DNA from: Penaeus vannamei
Taxonomy: Eukaryota; Arthropoda; Malacostraca; Decapoda; Penaeidae
Reading direction: 5' to 3'
Length of the DNA: 10,000 nt
NCBI RefSeq assembly: GCF_042767895.1
Contig: NC_091589.1
Span: 26,484,817 to 26,494,816 of the forward strand
Below are positions 1 through 7,845 of this stretch, one piece after another; the first letter of the stretch is position 1, and each line of letters begins with the position of its first letter. The translations under genes were made by a program, and so were the position numbers. The notes beneath the pieces were generated by a model. It was not told the origin of the DNA, ran no database searches, and worked only from the letters and a program-made list of their open reading frames with translations.

Positions 1-967
1 GGAGGGGAGGGAAGGAGGGGGAAGGGAGGGGGATCGAGGGGAAGGAGGAGAAGGAGGGAAGGAAGGGAAGGGAGGGGGAAGGGAGAGGAATTGAGGGAAC
101 TATGAGGAAGGGAGGGGGATCGAGGAGGTGGAGGGAAGGGAGGGAAGGGAGAAGAATCGAGGGAAGGAGGGAAGGGAGGGGGGGAGGAGAGGAATCAGAG
201 GGAAGGAGGGAAGGAGAGGAAGGGAGAAGAATCGAGAGGGAAGGAGGGGGAAGGAGGGGAAGGGAGAAGAATCGAGGGAAGGAGGGAAGGGAGGGGGGAG
301 GGAGAAGAATCGAGGGAAGGAGCAGGTGAGGAAGGGAGAAGAATTTGAGGGAAGGAGGGAAGGGAAGAAACTGAGGGAAGGAGGAAGGAGGGAGGGGGAT
401 CTGAGGGAAGGAGGGAAGGGGAGAGGAATCGAAGGGAAGGAGGGAAGGGAGGGAAGGAGGTGGGGGGAGAGAAATCGAGGGAAGGCGGGAAGGAGGTAAG
501 GAGAGAGGAATCGAGGGAAGGAGGGAAGGGAGGGAAGGGAGAAGAATCGAGGGAAGGAGGGAAGGGAGAAGAATCGAGGGAAGGAGGGAAGGGAGAGGGA
601 TCGAGGGAAGGAGGAAAGGGAGGGGAAGGGAGAAAATCGAAGCGGAAAGGAGGGAAGGGGAGGGAAGGGAGAGGAATCGAGGGGAAGGAGGGAAGGGAGA
701 GGATCGAGGGAAGGAGGAAGGGAGGGAAGGAGGGGGGAAGGGAGAAGAATCGAGGGAAGGCGGGAAGGGAGAAAAGATCGAGGGAAGGAGGGAAGGGAGG
801 GGGAAAGGAGGGAAGGGAGAAGAATCGAGGGAAGGAGGGAAGGGAGAAGAATCGAGGGAAGGAGGGAAGGAGGGAAGGGAGGGGGAAAGGAGGGAAGGAG
901 GGAAGGGAGAAGAATCGAGGGAAGGAGGGAAGGAGGGGGAAAGGAGGGAAGGGAGGGGGAAAGAAGA
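1..967. repeat. G-rich polypurine minisatellite, 27-bp core (family A)
   Basis: The + strand is almost entirely A and G. A landmark of the type GAATCGAGGGAAGGAGGG recurs about 25 times. The spacing is exactly 27 bp in the regular part (landmarks near 544, 571 and 598) and 27-50 bp elsewhere, where extra GGGA/GGGGGA blocks are inserted. Degenerate landmarks (AATTGAGG, AATCAGAGG, AATTTGAGG, AAACTGAGG) are commoner before position 430. The array starts outside the window and ends abruptly at 967, before ordinary T/C-containing sequence. Long open frames on both strands (Gly/Arg/Glu/Lys one way, Pro/Phe/Ser/Leu the other) follow from the purine bias and are not evidence of a protein. Many closely spaced runs of three or more G give G-quadruplex and triplex potential on the + strand. 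Confidence 0.93.
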
Positions 968-1446
968 ACCCAGGTGCGGCTCTTCTCTCTTCTTCCTTAT
1001 TCCTTTCTCTCGCTGTTCTCATCGGGATTCCCTTTCCCTCCCCTTTCTGATCCTCTTTCCACCAATGTTTCTTCCTCCTTTTTTTTGTGTCACGCGTTTC
1101 CTTTCCTCCTTTCCCCTTCATTCTCTAAAACCCTCCCTCCTTCCCTGCTCTCTTCCACGCCTCCCCTTTCTGTTTTCCTGCATCTTTCACTTCTCCTCCT
1201 TCCTTCCCCCACCTTTATCTCTCCCCCCTTCCTTCAGCCTAAACACCTTGCCCCTACCCTCTCCCTTCCTTCCCCATCTTTCTCTCCCCCTCCTTCCTTC
1301 CCTACTGCCTTGCCTCCTTCCTTCCCCCTCTTTCTCTCCTTCCTTCCCATCTTTCTCTCCCCTCCTTCCTTCCCCATCTTCTTTCTCTCCCACTCCTTCC
1401 TTCCCCATCTCCCCCCTCCCCCTCCTTCCTTCCCCATCTCCTTCCC
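968..1446. repeat. Polypyrimidine minisatellite, left part (family B)
   Basis: The sequence is T/C-rich. From about 1200 it becomes regular: the landmark CCTTCCTTCCCCATCT recurs at intervals of roughly 25-31 bp (CCATCT near 1273, 1348, 1373, 1404 and 1433), with spacers such as TTCTCTCCC. From 968 to 1200 it is pyrimidine-rich but irregular, with words such as CACGCGTTTCC and CTCTAAAACCC. The array stops at the LINE junction (1446/1447), and the same landmark resumes after the LINE. The Ser/Pro/Leu/Phe-rich open frames here reflect composition. No initiator context, splice pattern or domain supports a gene. Confidence 0.88.
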
Positions 1447-1447
1447 A

Positions 1448-1778
1448 AAATCTGGAGACACAGACGAAGTTAATCATTATCGCCCTATTTCCATACTCCC
1501 TATACTGTCTAAGGTTCTCGAAAAAGTCGTAGCAGGCCAACTGACACTATTTCTAGCGACACACGACCTACTACCCAGAACGCAGCGCGGCTTCAGAAGT
1601 AAGCTGTCCACTGAAACGGCATCACTTATCCAAGGCCTTTGATAGCGTCAGTCACGAAATCCTCATTAGTAAACTAATGAATCACAAAACTGACACAAAC
1701 TGGTTCAGAAGTTATCGAAGTAATAGAACCCAGTCAGTCAAAATTCGCGAGAATGTATCAGAAAAACGGAATGTTTGA
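1448..1778 (+). pseudogene. Reverse transcriptase pseudogene fragment of the LINE
   Basis: Two frames are needed. Frame 1 starts at codon 1448 and reads KSGDTDEV then NHYRPISILPILSKVLEKV, a LEKVVAGQL helix, QRGFR and STETA. These are the N-terminal RT blocks that precede the first catalytic aspartate. It runs into a stop at 1640-1642. The reading then continues one frame over, from 1626, as LSKAFDSVSHEIL (the RT motif A region, with its Asp codon at 1641-1643), WFRSY, NRTQSVKI, and a stop at 1776-1778. In related elements about 20-25 residues lie between STETA and the AFD block. Here they are nearly abutting, so a deletion near 1620-1626 explains the shift. Everything after NRTQSVKI is missing, including the PQGSVLGP-type and YxDD catalytic blocks, so the protein would be inactive. 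Confidence 0.87.
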
Positions 1779-1842
1779 CTTGTATTTATTTGTACTGTAA
1801 CCTCACTATGTATATAATAAGAATAACCATTGCAACAAATGA

Positions 1843-1848
1843 AATAAA
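1843..1848 (+). terminator. LINE polyadenylation signal AATAAA
   Basis: A canonical AATAAA sits 65 bases after the RT stop and just before the TTTTGA/TTTGAA tail. This is the position expected for the 3' end of a LINE transcript. The short 3' UTR before it (1779-1842) is AT-rich. Confidence 0.65.
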
Positions 1849-1881
1849 GTATTTTGATTTTGAATTGAATTTGAATTTGAA

Positions 1882-2098
1882 CTCTCCCCTCCCCCTCCTT
1901 CTCCACCTTGCCCCTCCCCTTTTTTCTTCCCCATCTCTCCCCTCCCCCTCCTTCCTTCCCCATCTCTCTCTCTCCTCCCTCCTTCCTTCCCCATCTCTCT
2001 CTCCTCCCTCCTTTCCCCCTCCTTCTCTAATCCCTCCTCCTTCCCCACCTTGCCCCTCCTCCTCGTTCCTTCCCCATCTCCCCCTCCCCTCCCCTGCT
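1882..2098. repeat. Polypyrimidine minisatellite, right part (family B)
   Basis: The pyrimidine array resumes directly after the LINE tail. The landmark CCTTCCCCATCTCTC reappears with CCATCT near 1931, 1960, 1991 and 2073. The 29- and 31-bp intervals between the first three overlap those left of the LINE. The word CACCTTGCCCCT occurs near 1247 on the left and again at 1904 and 2047 on the right. This continuity shows that the two halves were one array before insertion. Confidence 0.88.
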
Positions 2099-2279
2099 CC
2101 CGGGCGGCGACAGGGAGCGGCAGTGGCGGCAGCTTGGGGTCCCCCCTACCCTCCATTGCTCCCTGGGGCGTGGGACCCCCCCCCCGCCCCCTGGCGTCGT
2201 GTCTCGGGCCTGATCAATGCGCTCACTTACGGCGGCCGAACACACCTGGCCCGCCGCACCTGCACGCACCTGCTCGTCT
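2099..2279. other. GC-rich, CpG-containing unique sequence; no gene recognised
   Basis: Complex sequence begins with CCGGGCGGCGACAGGG and includes a run of ten C (2177-2186) and GGCGGCCGAACACACC. Open frames run through it, but they continue into flanking pyrimidine repeats and encode Pro/Arg/Ala-rich low-complexity peptides. There is no recognisable domain. It could be a degraded fragment of an older unique region. Confidence 0.5.
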
Positions 2280-2935
2280 TCTCTCTACGTATCTCTCCCT
2301 CCCTCGAACATTCTCTCCATCTCCTCTCCTCACTCGTTCGCTCCTCCCTCCTTCCCTCACTCTCCCACGCCTTTCTTCCCTCCTTCGTTCCTTCCTCTCA
2401 TTCCTTTCATCTCTCCCTCGTTTATTCCTTCCAGGTGTCATCTTCCATCGTACCTTCCCCCCCCCCTTCCGTTCCTCCCCCAGTGCCACCCACGCAACCG
2501 CCGACGGCAGAGGAGCACGGTCTGCAGAGAGCCCCCCCACCCCGCCCCCACCCACCTCTACACCAGCCGAGTACCGCCCCGCTCGGCCAGGCGGCGGCGG
2601 CGACTCAACAAGTCCTTTGCAGCGGAACGACGGCCGAGCATCACGCCCGCGATTCACGCCCGTGCGACGCCCGAATCCCCACGCCCGGGCCGCCCACGGC
2701 ACGCGTCGCTCGCTGCTTGTGGTTTTCCCTCTGCTGTTCTTCCCTTTCCTTTCTTCTTTCCTTCCGCTCTTTTTTCCCCTTTTATTTCTTCTTCGAATCC
2801 TCTCCCCGACCCTTTCCCTCTCCCTACCTCCTCCAACCTTTATTCTTCCTCTTCCTCTTCTTCTTCTCCTAATCCTCTTCCTTTTCCTCCACCTCCCATT
2901 CCACCCGAGGCAACACGGGGACGCTATACAGTGCG
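2280..2935. other. T/C-rich low-complexity DNA with an internal CpG-dense patch (about 2490-2716)
   Basis: Positions 2280-2470 and 2717-2910 are pyrimidine-rich without a strict repeat period; a CTTCTT/CTTCCT tract lies at 2838-2890. Between them, 2490-2716 is rich in CpG (AGGCGGCGGCGGCGAC, CACGCCCGTGCGACGCCC, GGCACGCGTCGC). CpG retention beside repeats can mark unmethylated regulatory DNA or simply GC-rich composition. I see no TATA element, start codon context or conserved protein. The + and - open frames here run out into the neighbouring arrays and were judged spurious. Confidence 0.55.
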
Positions 2936-3010
2936 GAGTGATGTAATGAAACGCGGCGTGAGGAATCCGTAGAGTTCGGGGCATATGGGGTGTGGCTGTG
3001 AGGTGTTGAC
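2936..3010. other. Short unique spacer between pyrimidine and purine tracts
   Basis: This is mixed-composition sequence (GATGTAATGAAACGCGGCG, then GGCATATGGGGTGTGG). It separates pyrimidine-biased DNA on the left from purine-biased DNA on the right, so it marks a strand-bias switch point. No gene-like signal is visible. Confidence 0.6.
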
Positions 3011-3945
3011 GCGGGAGGGAGGGGGGGGGGAGAAAGGGAAATTGGAAAGGGGGGAGGGAGGAAGGGAGAATGGAAGGGGGGAGGGAGGAAGGGGGACGGA
3101 GAATAGAATGGGGGCAGGGGGAGGGAGAGGGAGGAAGGGAGAATGGAAGGGGGGAGGGAGGAAGGGAGAATGGAAGGGGGAGAGGAGGAAGGGAGAATGG
3201 AAGGGGGAGAGGGAGGAAGGGAGAATGGAAGGGAGGAGGAAGGGAGAAAGGGAGAGTGGAAGGGAGAATGGAATGGGGGAGAGGGAGAAAGGGAGAATGG
3301 AAGGGGGAGAGAGGAGGAAGGGAGAATGGAAGGGGGGAGAGGAGGAAGGAGAATGGAAGGGGGGAGAGGGAAGAAGGGAGAATGGAAGGGGGGAGAGGGA
3401 GGGAGGGGAGAATGGAAGGGGGGAGAGGGAAGGGGGAATGGAAGGGAGGGAGGGAGAAAGGAGAATGGGAAGGGAGGGGAGGGAGAAAGGGAGAATGGAA
3501 GGGGGGAGAGAGGGAGAAAGGGGAGAATGGAAGGGGGAGAGAGGGAGGAAGGGAGAATGGAAGGGGGAGAGGGAAGAAGGGAGAATGGAAGGAAGAGAGG
3601 GAGAAAGGGAGAATGGGAGGGAGGGAGGAAGGGGGAATAGGGGGAAGAGGGAGGGAGGGAGAATGGAAGGGGGAGAGGGGGAGGAATGGAATGGGGGAAG
3701 GGGAGGGAGAATGGAGGGGGGATAGGAGGAAGGTGGACATGGGGAGAATGGAGGGGGGGATAGGGAGGGAGAATGGAGGGGGATAGGGAGGGAGAATGGA
3801 GGGGGGATAGGGAGGAGAAATGGAGGGGGATAGGGAGGAGAATGGAAGGTGGGGAGAGGGAGGGAGAATGGAAGGGGGAGGGAGGAAAGGGAATAGGGGG
3901 AATAGGGGGAAGGGGGAAGAGGGAGGGAGGGAGGGAGGGAGGGAG
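3011..3945. repeat. G-rich polypurine minisatellite, 27-bp core (family C)
   Basis: The + strand is nearly pure A/G. The landmark GGGAGAATGGAAGGGGG recurs some 25-30 times; GAATGG at about 3141, 3168, 3195 and 3222 gives an exact 27-bp spacing. Later units vary in length through G-run and GAGG differences, and from about 3720 the landmark shifts to AATGGAGGGGGGATAGG. The right end grades into (GGGA)n at 3921-3945. Long open frames on both strands, Gly/Arg/Glu-rich one way and Pro/Ser/Leu/Phe-rich the other, come from composition. G-runs of 5-9 are common, so quadruplex potential is high. Confidence 0.92.
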
Positions 3946-3984
3946 AGGTAGGTAGGTAGGTAGGCAGGTAGGGTAGGTAGGGAG
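3946..3984. repeat. (GGTA)n microsatellite
   Basis: About nine imperfect GGTA units are present. One is GGCA, and there are extra G bases near 3970. The tract sits exactly between (GGGA)n and GA-rich DNA, as if derived from GGGA by a G-to-T change that then spread. Confidence 0.85.
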
Positions 3985-4460
<476 letters not shown>

Positions 4461-4463
4461 AGC

Positions 4464-4581
4464 ATGTGTGTGTGCACGTGAGCGCACGCACGCACACTTA
4501 CACACCACACGCGCACAAACACACAGAGGGACACACACACACAGAGGGACGCACGCACTCATGTACGCACGCATGTATGCA
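4464..4581. repeat. Imperfect (CA)n / (ACGC)n tract
   Basis: Alternating purine-pyrimidine DNA made of GTGTGTG, CGCACGCACGCACAC, ACACACACACACAGAGGG and GTACGCACGCATGTATGCATG. The word CACACAGAGGGAC occurs twice, 18 bp apart, which is a small internal duplication. Such alternating tracts can adopt left-handed DNA under supercoiling. The Cys/Thr/His-rich open frames are artefacts. Confidence 0.85.
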
Positions 4582-4677
4582 TGTCTAAATAGCGTGTCAC
4601 GGCGGCATTCGTAACCGGCCTCTCGCAGCGTTCGTCGAGGGCGGCAGCCTTTCCCTCCCCTCATCCGGTGGATTCCT

Positions 4678-4703
4678 GCTCCTCCGTCCCTTCGAGGAGG
4701 AGC
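4678..4703. repeat. 8-bp perfect inverted repeat
   Basis: GCTCCTCC (4678-4685) is the reverse complement of GGAGGAGC (4696-4703), with a 10-base loop. It could form a small hairpin in RNA. In sequence this GC/purine-biased it may also be chance. Confidence 0.6.
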
Positions 4704-4744
4704 TGCTGCCGCGGAGGCGAGCGCGGCCTCAGCCCTGATGGCGG

Positions 4745-4752
4745 TGACGTCA
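4745..4752. promoter_or_regulatory. CRE-type palindrome TGACGTCA
   Basis: This is an exact match to the full 8-bp cAMP-response element bound by CREB/ATF-type bZIP factors. It lies in CpG-rich unique DNA (GCGGTGACGTCAGCGCGG). Full-site CREs in CpG-rich promoters are a known functional class. No transcription start is visible here, so activity is inferred. Confidence 0.4.
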
Positions 4753-4942
4753 GCGCGGCGGGAGAGGCTTGGGTGACGATGAATATTTTGACAGTCCCAG
4801 CGTCCCGATTGCATGCTCGACAAAGAGACTTTCGACGAAGACATAATCGAAGCCGGTCGACTGCGCTCGGAGACACTCGCTCTCATCCATGCCTTTCTGC
4901 CTCTGTCGCCATGACCACGGGGCACGTTATAAGTGTCACTAA

Positions 4943-5109
4943 CAAAAGCACAACTAATGATAATGATAACAAGAAAACAGTAATAGTAGTAGCAGCAGCA
5001 GTAGTAGTAAAAGCAACAACAATAATCATAACAACAACAATAATCATAACAACAATAATATTATTAATAATAATAACAACAATAATAAAGCCAATACCAA
5101 TAACACTAA
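4943..5109. repeat. A/C/T-rich trinucleotide-like tract (AAC, AAT, AGT, AGC)
   Basis: It is built of short runs of GATAAT, AGTAGTAGCAGCAGCAGT, AACAACAATAATCAT and ATAATAATAACAAC. The 15-mer ACAACAATAATCATA occurs twice, 18 bp apart. It shares the AAC/AAT vocabulary of the 54-bp array further right and may be related to its origin. It is almost free of G on the + strand after 5010. Confidence 0.8.
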
Positions 5110-5280
5110 CTCAAGCTGACAGGTAAAAAGAGAAACAAAAGAGCAGCAAAACCATTTCCCGGCGTCCCTTTCGCTACAAGGCCTTTCGGCGCCGTAAACA
5201 TCCCGCCGACATGGTCACAATTACTGCCAATACAACGCGAACCCAAAATACACCGCCCACACAACACCACCACAGATAAC
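5110..5280. other. Unique spacer left of the 54-bp array
   Basis: The sequence is mixed in composition, containing CAGGTAAAAAG (a fair 5' splice-donor look-alike at 5120-5130), TTTCGGCGCCG and CCCGCCGACATGG. The last 18 bases (5263-5280, AACACCACCACAGATAAC) already resemble a degraded array unit. One + frame is open from 5110 into the array without an ATG. The only ATG-initiated + frame here (from 5211) stops at the array edge. Confidence 0.5.
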
Positions 5281-7196
5281 ACCACCAACAACAACAATAC
5301 CGACACCAACACCACCACTCTCATCACCTATAACACCACCACCAACAACAATACCGACACCAACACCAGCACTCCCGTCACCTATAACACCACCACCAAC
5401 AACAATACCGACAACAACACCCAGCACTCCCTGTCACCTATAACACCACCACCAACAACAATACTACCGACACCAACACCAGCACTCCCGTCACCTATAA
5501 CACCACCACCAACAACAATACCGACACCAACACCACCACTCTCATCACCTATAACACCACCACCAACAACAATACCGACACCAACACCAGCACTCCCGTC
5601 ACCTATAACACCACCACCAACAACAATACCGACACCAACACCAGCACTCCCGTCACCTATAACACCACCACCAACAACAATACCGACACCAACACCAGCA
5701 CTCCCGTCACCTATAACACCACCACCAACAACAATACCGACACCAACACCAGCACTCCCGTCACCTATAACACCACCACCAACAACAATACCGACACCAA
5801 CACCAGCACTCCTGTCACCTATAACACCACCACCAACAACAATACCGGGACACCAACACCTAAAGCACTCCCGTCACCTATAACACCACCACCAACAACA
5901 ATACCGACACCAACACCAGCACTCCCGTCACCTATAACAACACCACCAACAACAATACCGACACCAACACCAGCACTCCCGTCACCTATAACACCACCAC
6001 CAACAACAATACCGACACCAACACCAGCACTCCCGTCACCTATAACACCACCACCAACAACAATACCGACACCAACACCAGCACTCCCGTCAGCTATAAC
6101 ACCACCACCAACAACAATACCGACACCAACACCAGCACTCCCGTCACCTATAACACCACCACCAACAACAATACCGACACCAACACCAGCACTCCCGTCA
6201 CCTATAACAACACCACCAACAACAATACCGACACCAACACCAGCACTCCCGTCACCTATAACACCACCACCAACAACAATACCGACACCAACACCAGCAC
6301 TCCCAAGTCACCTATAACACCACCACCAACAACAATACCGACACCAACACCAGCACTCCCGTCACCTATAACAACACCACCAACAACAATACCGACACCA
6401 ACACCAGCACTTCCCGTCACCTATAACACCACCACCAACAACAATACCGACACCAACACCAGCACTCCCGTCACCTATAACAACACCACCAACAACAATA
6501 CCGACACCAACACCAGCACTCCTGTCACCTAAGTAACACCACCACCAACAACAATACCGACACCAACACCACCAGCACTCCCGTCACCTATAACACCACC
6601 ACCAACAACAATACCGACACCAACACCAGCACTCCCGTCACCTTCCATAACAACACCACCAACAACAATACCGACACCAACACCAGCACTCCCGTCACCT
6701 ATAACAACACCACCAACAACAATACCGACACCAACACCAGCACTCCCGTCACCTATAACACCACCACCAACAACAATACCGGACACACCAACACCAGCAC
6801 TCCCGTCACCTATAACAACACCACCAACAACAATACCGACACCAACACCAGCACTCCCGTCACCTATAACACCACCACCAACAACAATACCGACACCAAC
6901 ACCAGCACTCCCGTCACCTATAACACCACCACCAACAACAATACCGACACCAACACCAGCACTCCCGTCACCTATAACACCACCACCAACAACAATACCG
7001 ACACCAACAATTCACCACTCTCATCACCTATAACACCACCACCAACAACAATACCGACACCAACACCAGCACTCCCGTCACCTATAACTCCACCAACAAC
7101 AACAATACCGACACCAACACCACCACTCTCATCACCTATAACACCACCACCACCAACAATACCGACACCAACACCAGCACTCCCGTCACCGATAAC
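5281..7196. repeat. 54-bp minisatellite, 35 tandem copies
   Basis: There are 35 head-to-tail units with a 54-bp consensus: an ACC/AAC block (ACCACCACCAACAACAAT), then ACCGACACCAACACC, then AGCACTCCCGTCACCTATAAC-type sequence. Twenty-five units are exactly 54 bp; the other ten carry net insertions of 1-5 bp and none is shorter (total 1916 = 35 x 54 + 26). Three variant classes occur. L units have CCACTCTCATC in place of AGCACTCCCGTC (units 1, 5, 32, 34). B units begin AAC instead of ACC (units 13, 18, 21, 23, 26, 27, 29). The rest are the main type. As 18 codons, two + frames (one reading PPPTTIPTPTPALPSPIT) and one minus frame (VIGDGSAGVGVGIVVGGG) are free of stops. Insertions break all of these along the array, and there is no start codon on the + strand, so I regard it as non-coding satellite DNA. 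Confidence 0.97.
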
Positions 7197-7297
7197 AACA
7201 CCACCAACACCAGCAGCCAAATCGCTTCCGTCACCAATACCCCCCTCAGAGCCCCCCCCCCCCCACACCACCACCACCCCCCCAAAAAAAAAAAAAA
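7197..7297. repeat. Decayed array edge with poly-C and poly-A runs
   Basis: The first 44 bases look like a broken 54-bp unit: AACACCACCAACACCAGCA, then an unrelated insert, then CCGTCACCAATAC. After this come 13 consecutive C (7252-7264), a CCACCACCACCCCCCC stretch and 14 consecutive A (7284-7297). Confidence 0.8.
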
Positions 7298-7385
7298 CAG
7301 GTCCACAGAAGACCGCCACCAAAACGCAAAGCCCCAAGAACAAGCAAAAGAGAAAAAGAAAAGAAAGAAAGGAAGAGAAAAGACC
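7298..7385. other. A-rich, purine-biased spacer
   Basis: The left part contains ACAGGTCCACAGAAGACC. The rest becomes A/G-rich (AAAAAGAAAAGAAAGAAAGG). It has no gene signal. Confidence 0.6.
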
Positions 7386-7515
7386 AAACCTCCCTCCCCA
7401 CCAATCGGCGGCCAATCCTACCGGAGCGGCGACGCGGCGCCCATCAATAAGCGGGGACGAAAGCAATTCCAACTCCACAGCTAAGAGAGATGTTGGGTAA
7501 AAATTTAGGGCCGAG
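7386..7515. other. Unique CpG-containing sequence with paired CCAAT boxes
   Basis: Mixed-composition DNA includes CCGGAGCGGCGACGCGGCGCC and TTGGGTAAAAATTTAGGG. The CCAAT pair is listed separately. The minus-strand open frame across it (start at 7814) continues into the 54-bp array and has no recognisable domain, so it was not called a gene. Confidence 0.5.
7401..7416 (+). promoter_or_regulatory. Paired CCAAT boxes
   Basis: CCAAT at 7401-7405 and again at 7412-7416 lie in the same orientation within CCAATCGGCGGCCAATC. They are 11 bp apart, about one helical turn, so both would face the same side of the DNA. CCAAT is the core bound by NF-Y. Function is inferred only from the motif. Confidence 0.35.
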
Positions 7516-7770
7516 GGGACGCCGCGGGGAGGGAGGAGGGAGGGAGGGGGGAAGGAGGGAGAAGGAAGAGGGGAGGGGGAGGTAAGGAGGGAGGAGGCAG
7601 GAGGGAAAAGGGAGAGGGGAGGGGGAGGGAGTAGTAAGAAGGGAAGGAGGGAGGAAGGGAAAGGGAGAAGGTGGAGCAAGGTGGGAGGGAGAGACGAAGG
7701 GCGGATAAGATATATGGGGAGAGGGAGGAGGGCGAAGGAGAGGGGGGGGGGCGAAAGTGTGGAAGATTGG
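7516..7770. repeat. G-rich polypurine low-complexity tract
   Basis: A/G-biased + strand made of GGGAGGGAGG, GGAAGGAGGGAGAAGG and GGGGAGGGGGAGG blocks without a strict period. It includes a run of nine G near 7742-7750. It is similar in vocabulary to the left-hand minisatellites but lacks their AATCGAGGG or GAATGG landmarks. Confidence 0.85.
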
Positions 7771-7845
7771 GTAAACCGGATTAGGGGGCGGGAGGGACGC
7801 CACGATTCGCCCATCGGAACGTGTTCAAGGGAACCTGCCCCGGAA
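7771..7845. other. Short unique spacer at a purine-to-pyrimidine switch
   Basis: Mixed sequence (GTAAACCGGATTAGG, CACGATTCGCCCATCGG, GAACGTGTTCAAGGG) separates purine-rich DNA on the left from pyrimidine-rich DNA on the right. No gene is recognised. Confidence 0.55.

Larger units (their letters stand above)
1447..1881 (+). mobile_element. Non-LTR retrotransposon (LINE) remnant, 5'-truncated and internally deleted
   Basis: A clear island of complex sequence lies inside polypyrimidine DNA. It has, in order, a piece of reverse transcriptase, a frame break, a second RT piece, a stop, then a short 3' untranslated region with a polyadenylation signal and a tail of imperfect TTTGAA-type repeats (1852-1881). 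This order is that of the 3' part of a LINE. The LTRs, endonuclease domain and most of the ORF are absent. The RT resembles the CR1/L2/Jockey group broadly (NHYRPIS, GFR, STETA, KAFDSVSH, NRTQSVKI); I cannot fix the clade. No target-site duplication can be called because both flanks are pyrimidine-only. It cannot be autonomous. Confidence 0.88.
4590..4942. other. GC-rich unique sequence, possibly regulatory; no gene recognised
   Basis: This non-repetitive block is rich in CpG between about 4600 and 4760. It holds a perfect CRE palindrome and an 8-bp inverted repeat (listed separately). An open frame on each strand covers the block (+ 4668-5126, - 4925 down to 4434), but both run into flanking microsatellite DNA at the C-terminal end, and neither shows a recognisable domain. 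An exon cannot be excluded without transcript data. A promoter-proximal or 5' UTR origin is an equally speculative reading. Confidence 0.4.

Noticed and set aside
195..1121. 308-codon minus-strand open frame, Pro/Phe/Ser-rich
   Set aside because: It is the translation of the family A purine array read on the other strand. It has no non-repetitive domain, and all frames in the tract are similarly open.
1447..1881. Retrovirus-like or LTR element
   Set aside because: The RT motif style, the absence of LTRs, and the AATAAA plus TTTGAA-type tail fit a non-LTR LINE.
4668..5126. 152-codon + frame starting MDSCSSVPSRR
   Set aside because: The second half is the AAC/AAT/AGT tract (Val/Ala/Thr/Ile runs). 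The first half overlaps an equally open minus frame, and neither shows conservation signals.
5281..7196. CRISPR-like array
   Set aside because: The units are contiguous 54-bp copies with no unique spacers, and the surrounding DNA is eukaryotic in character. It is a minisatellite.
6972..7814. 280-codon minus-strand frame ending in Gly/Val repeats
   Set aside because: It joins a purine tract, a unique spacer and the 54-bp array. The VIGDGSAGVGVGIVVGGG repeat is only the minus reading of the satellite, and frameshifting insertions interrupt it elsewhere.
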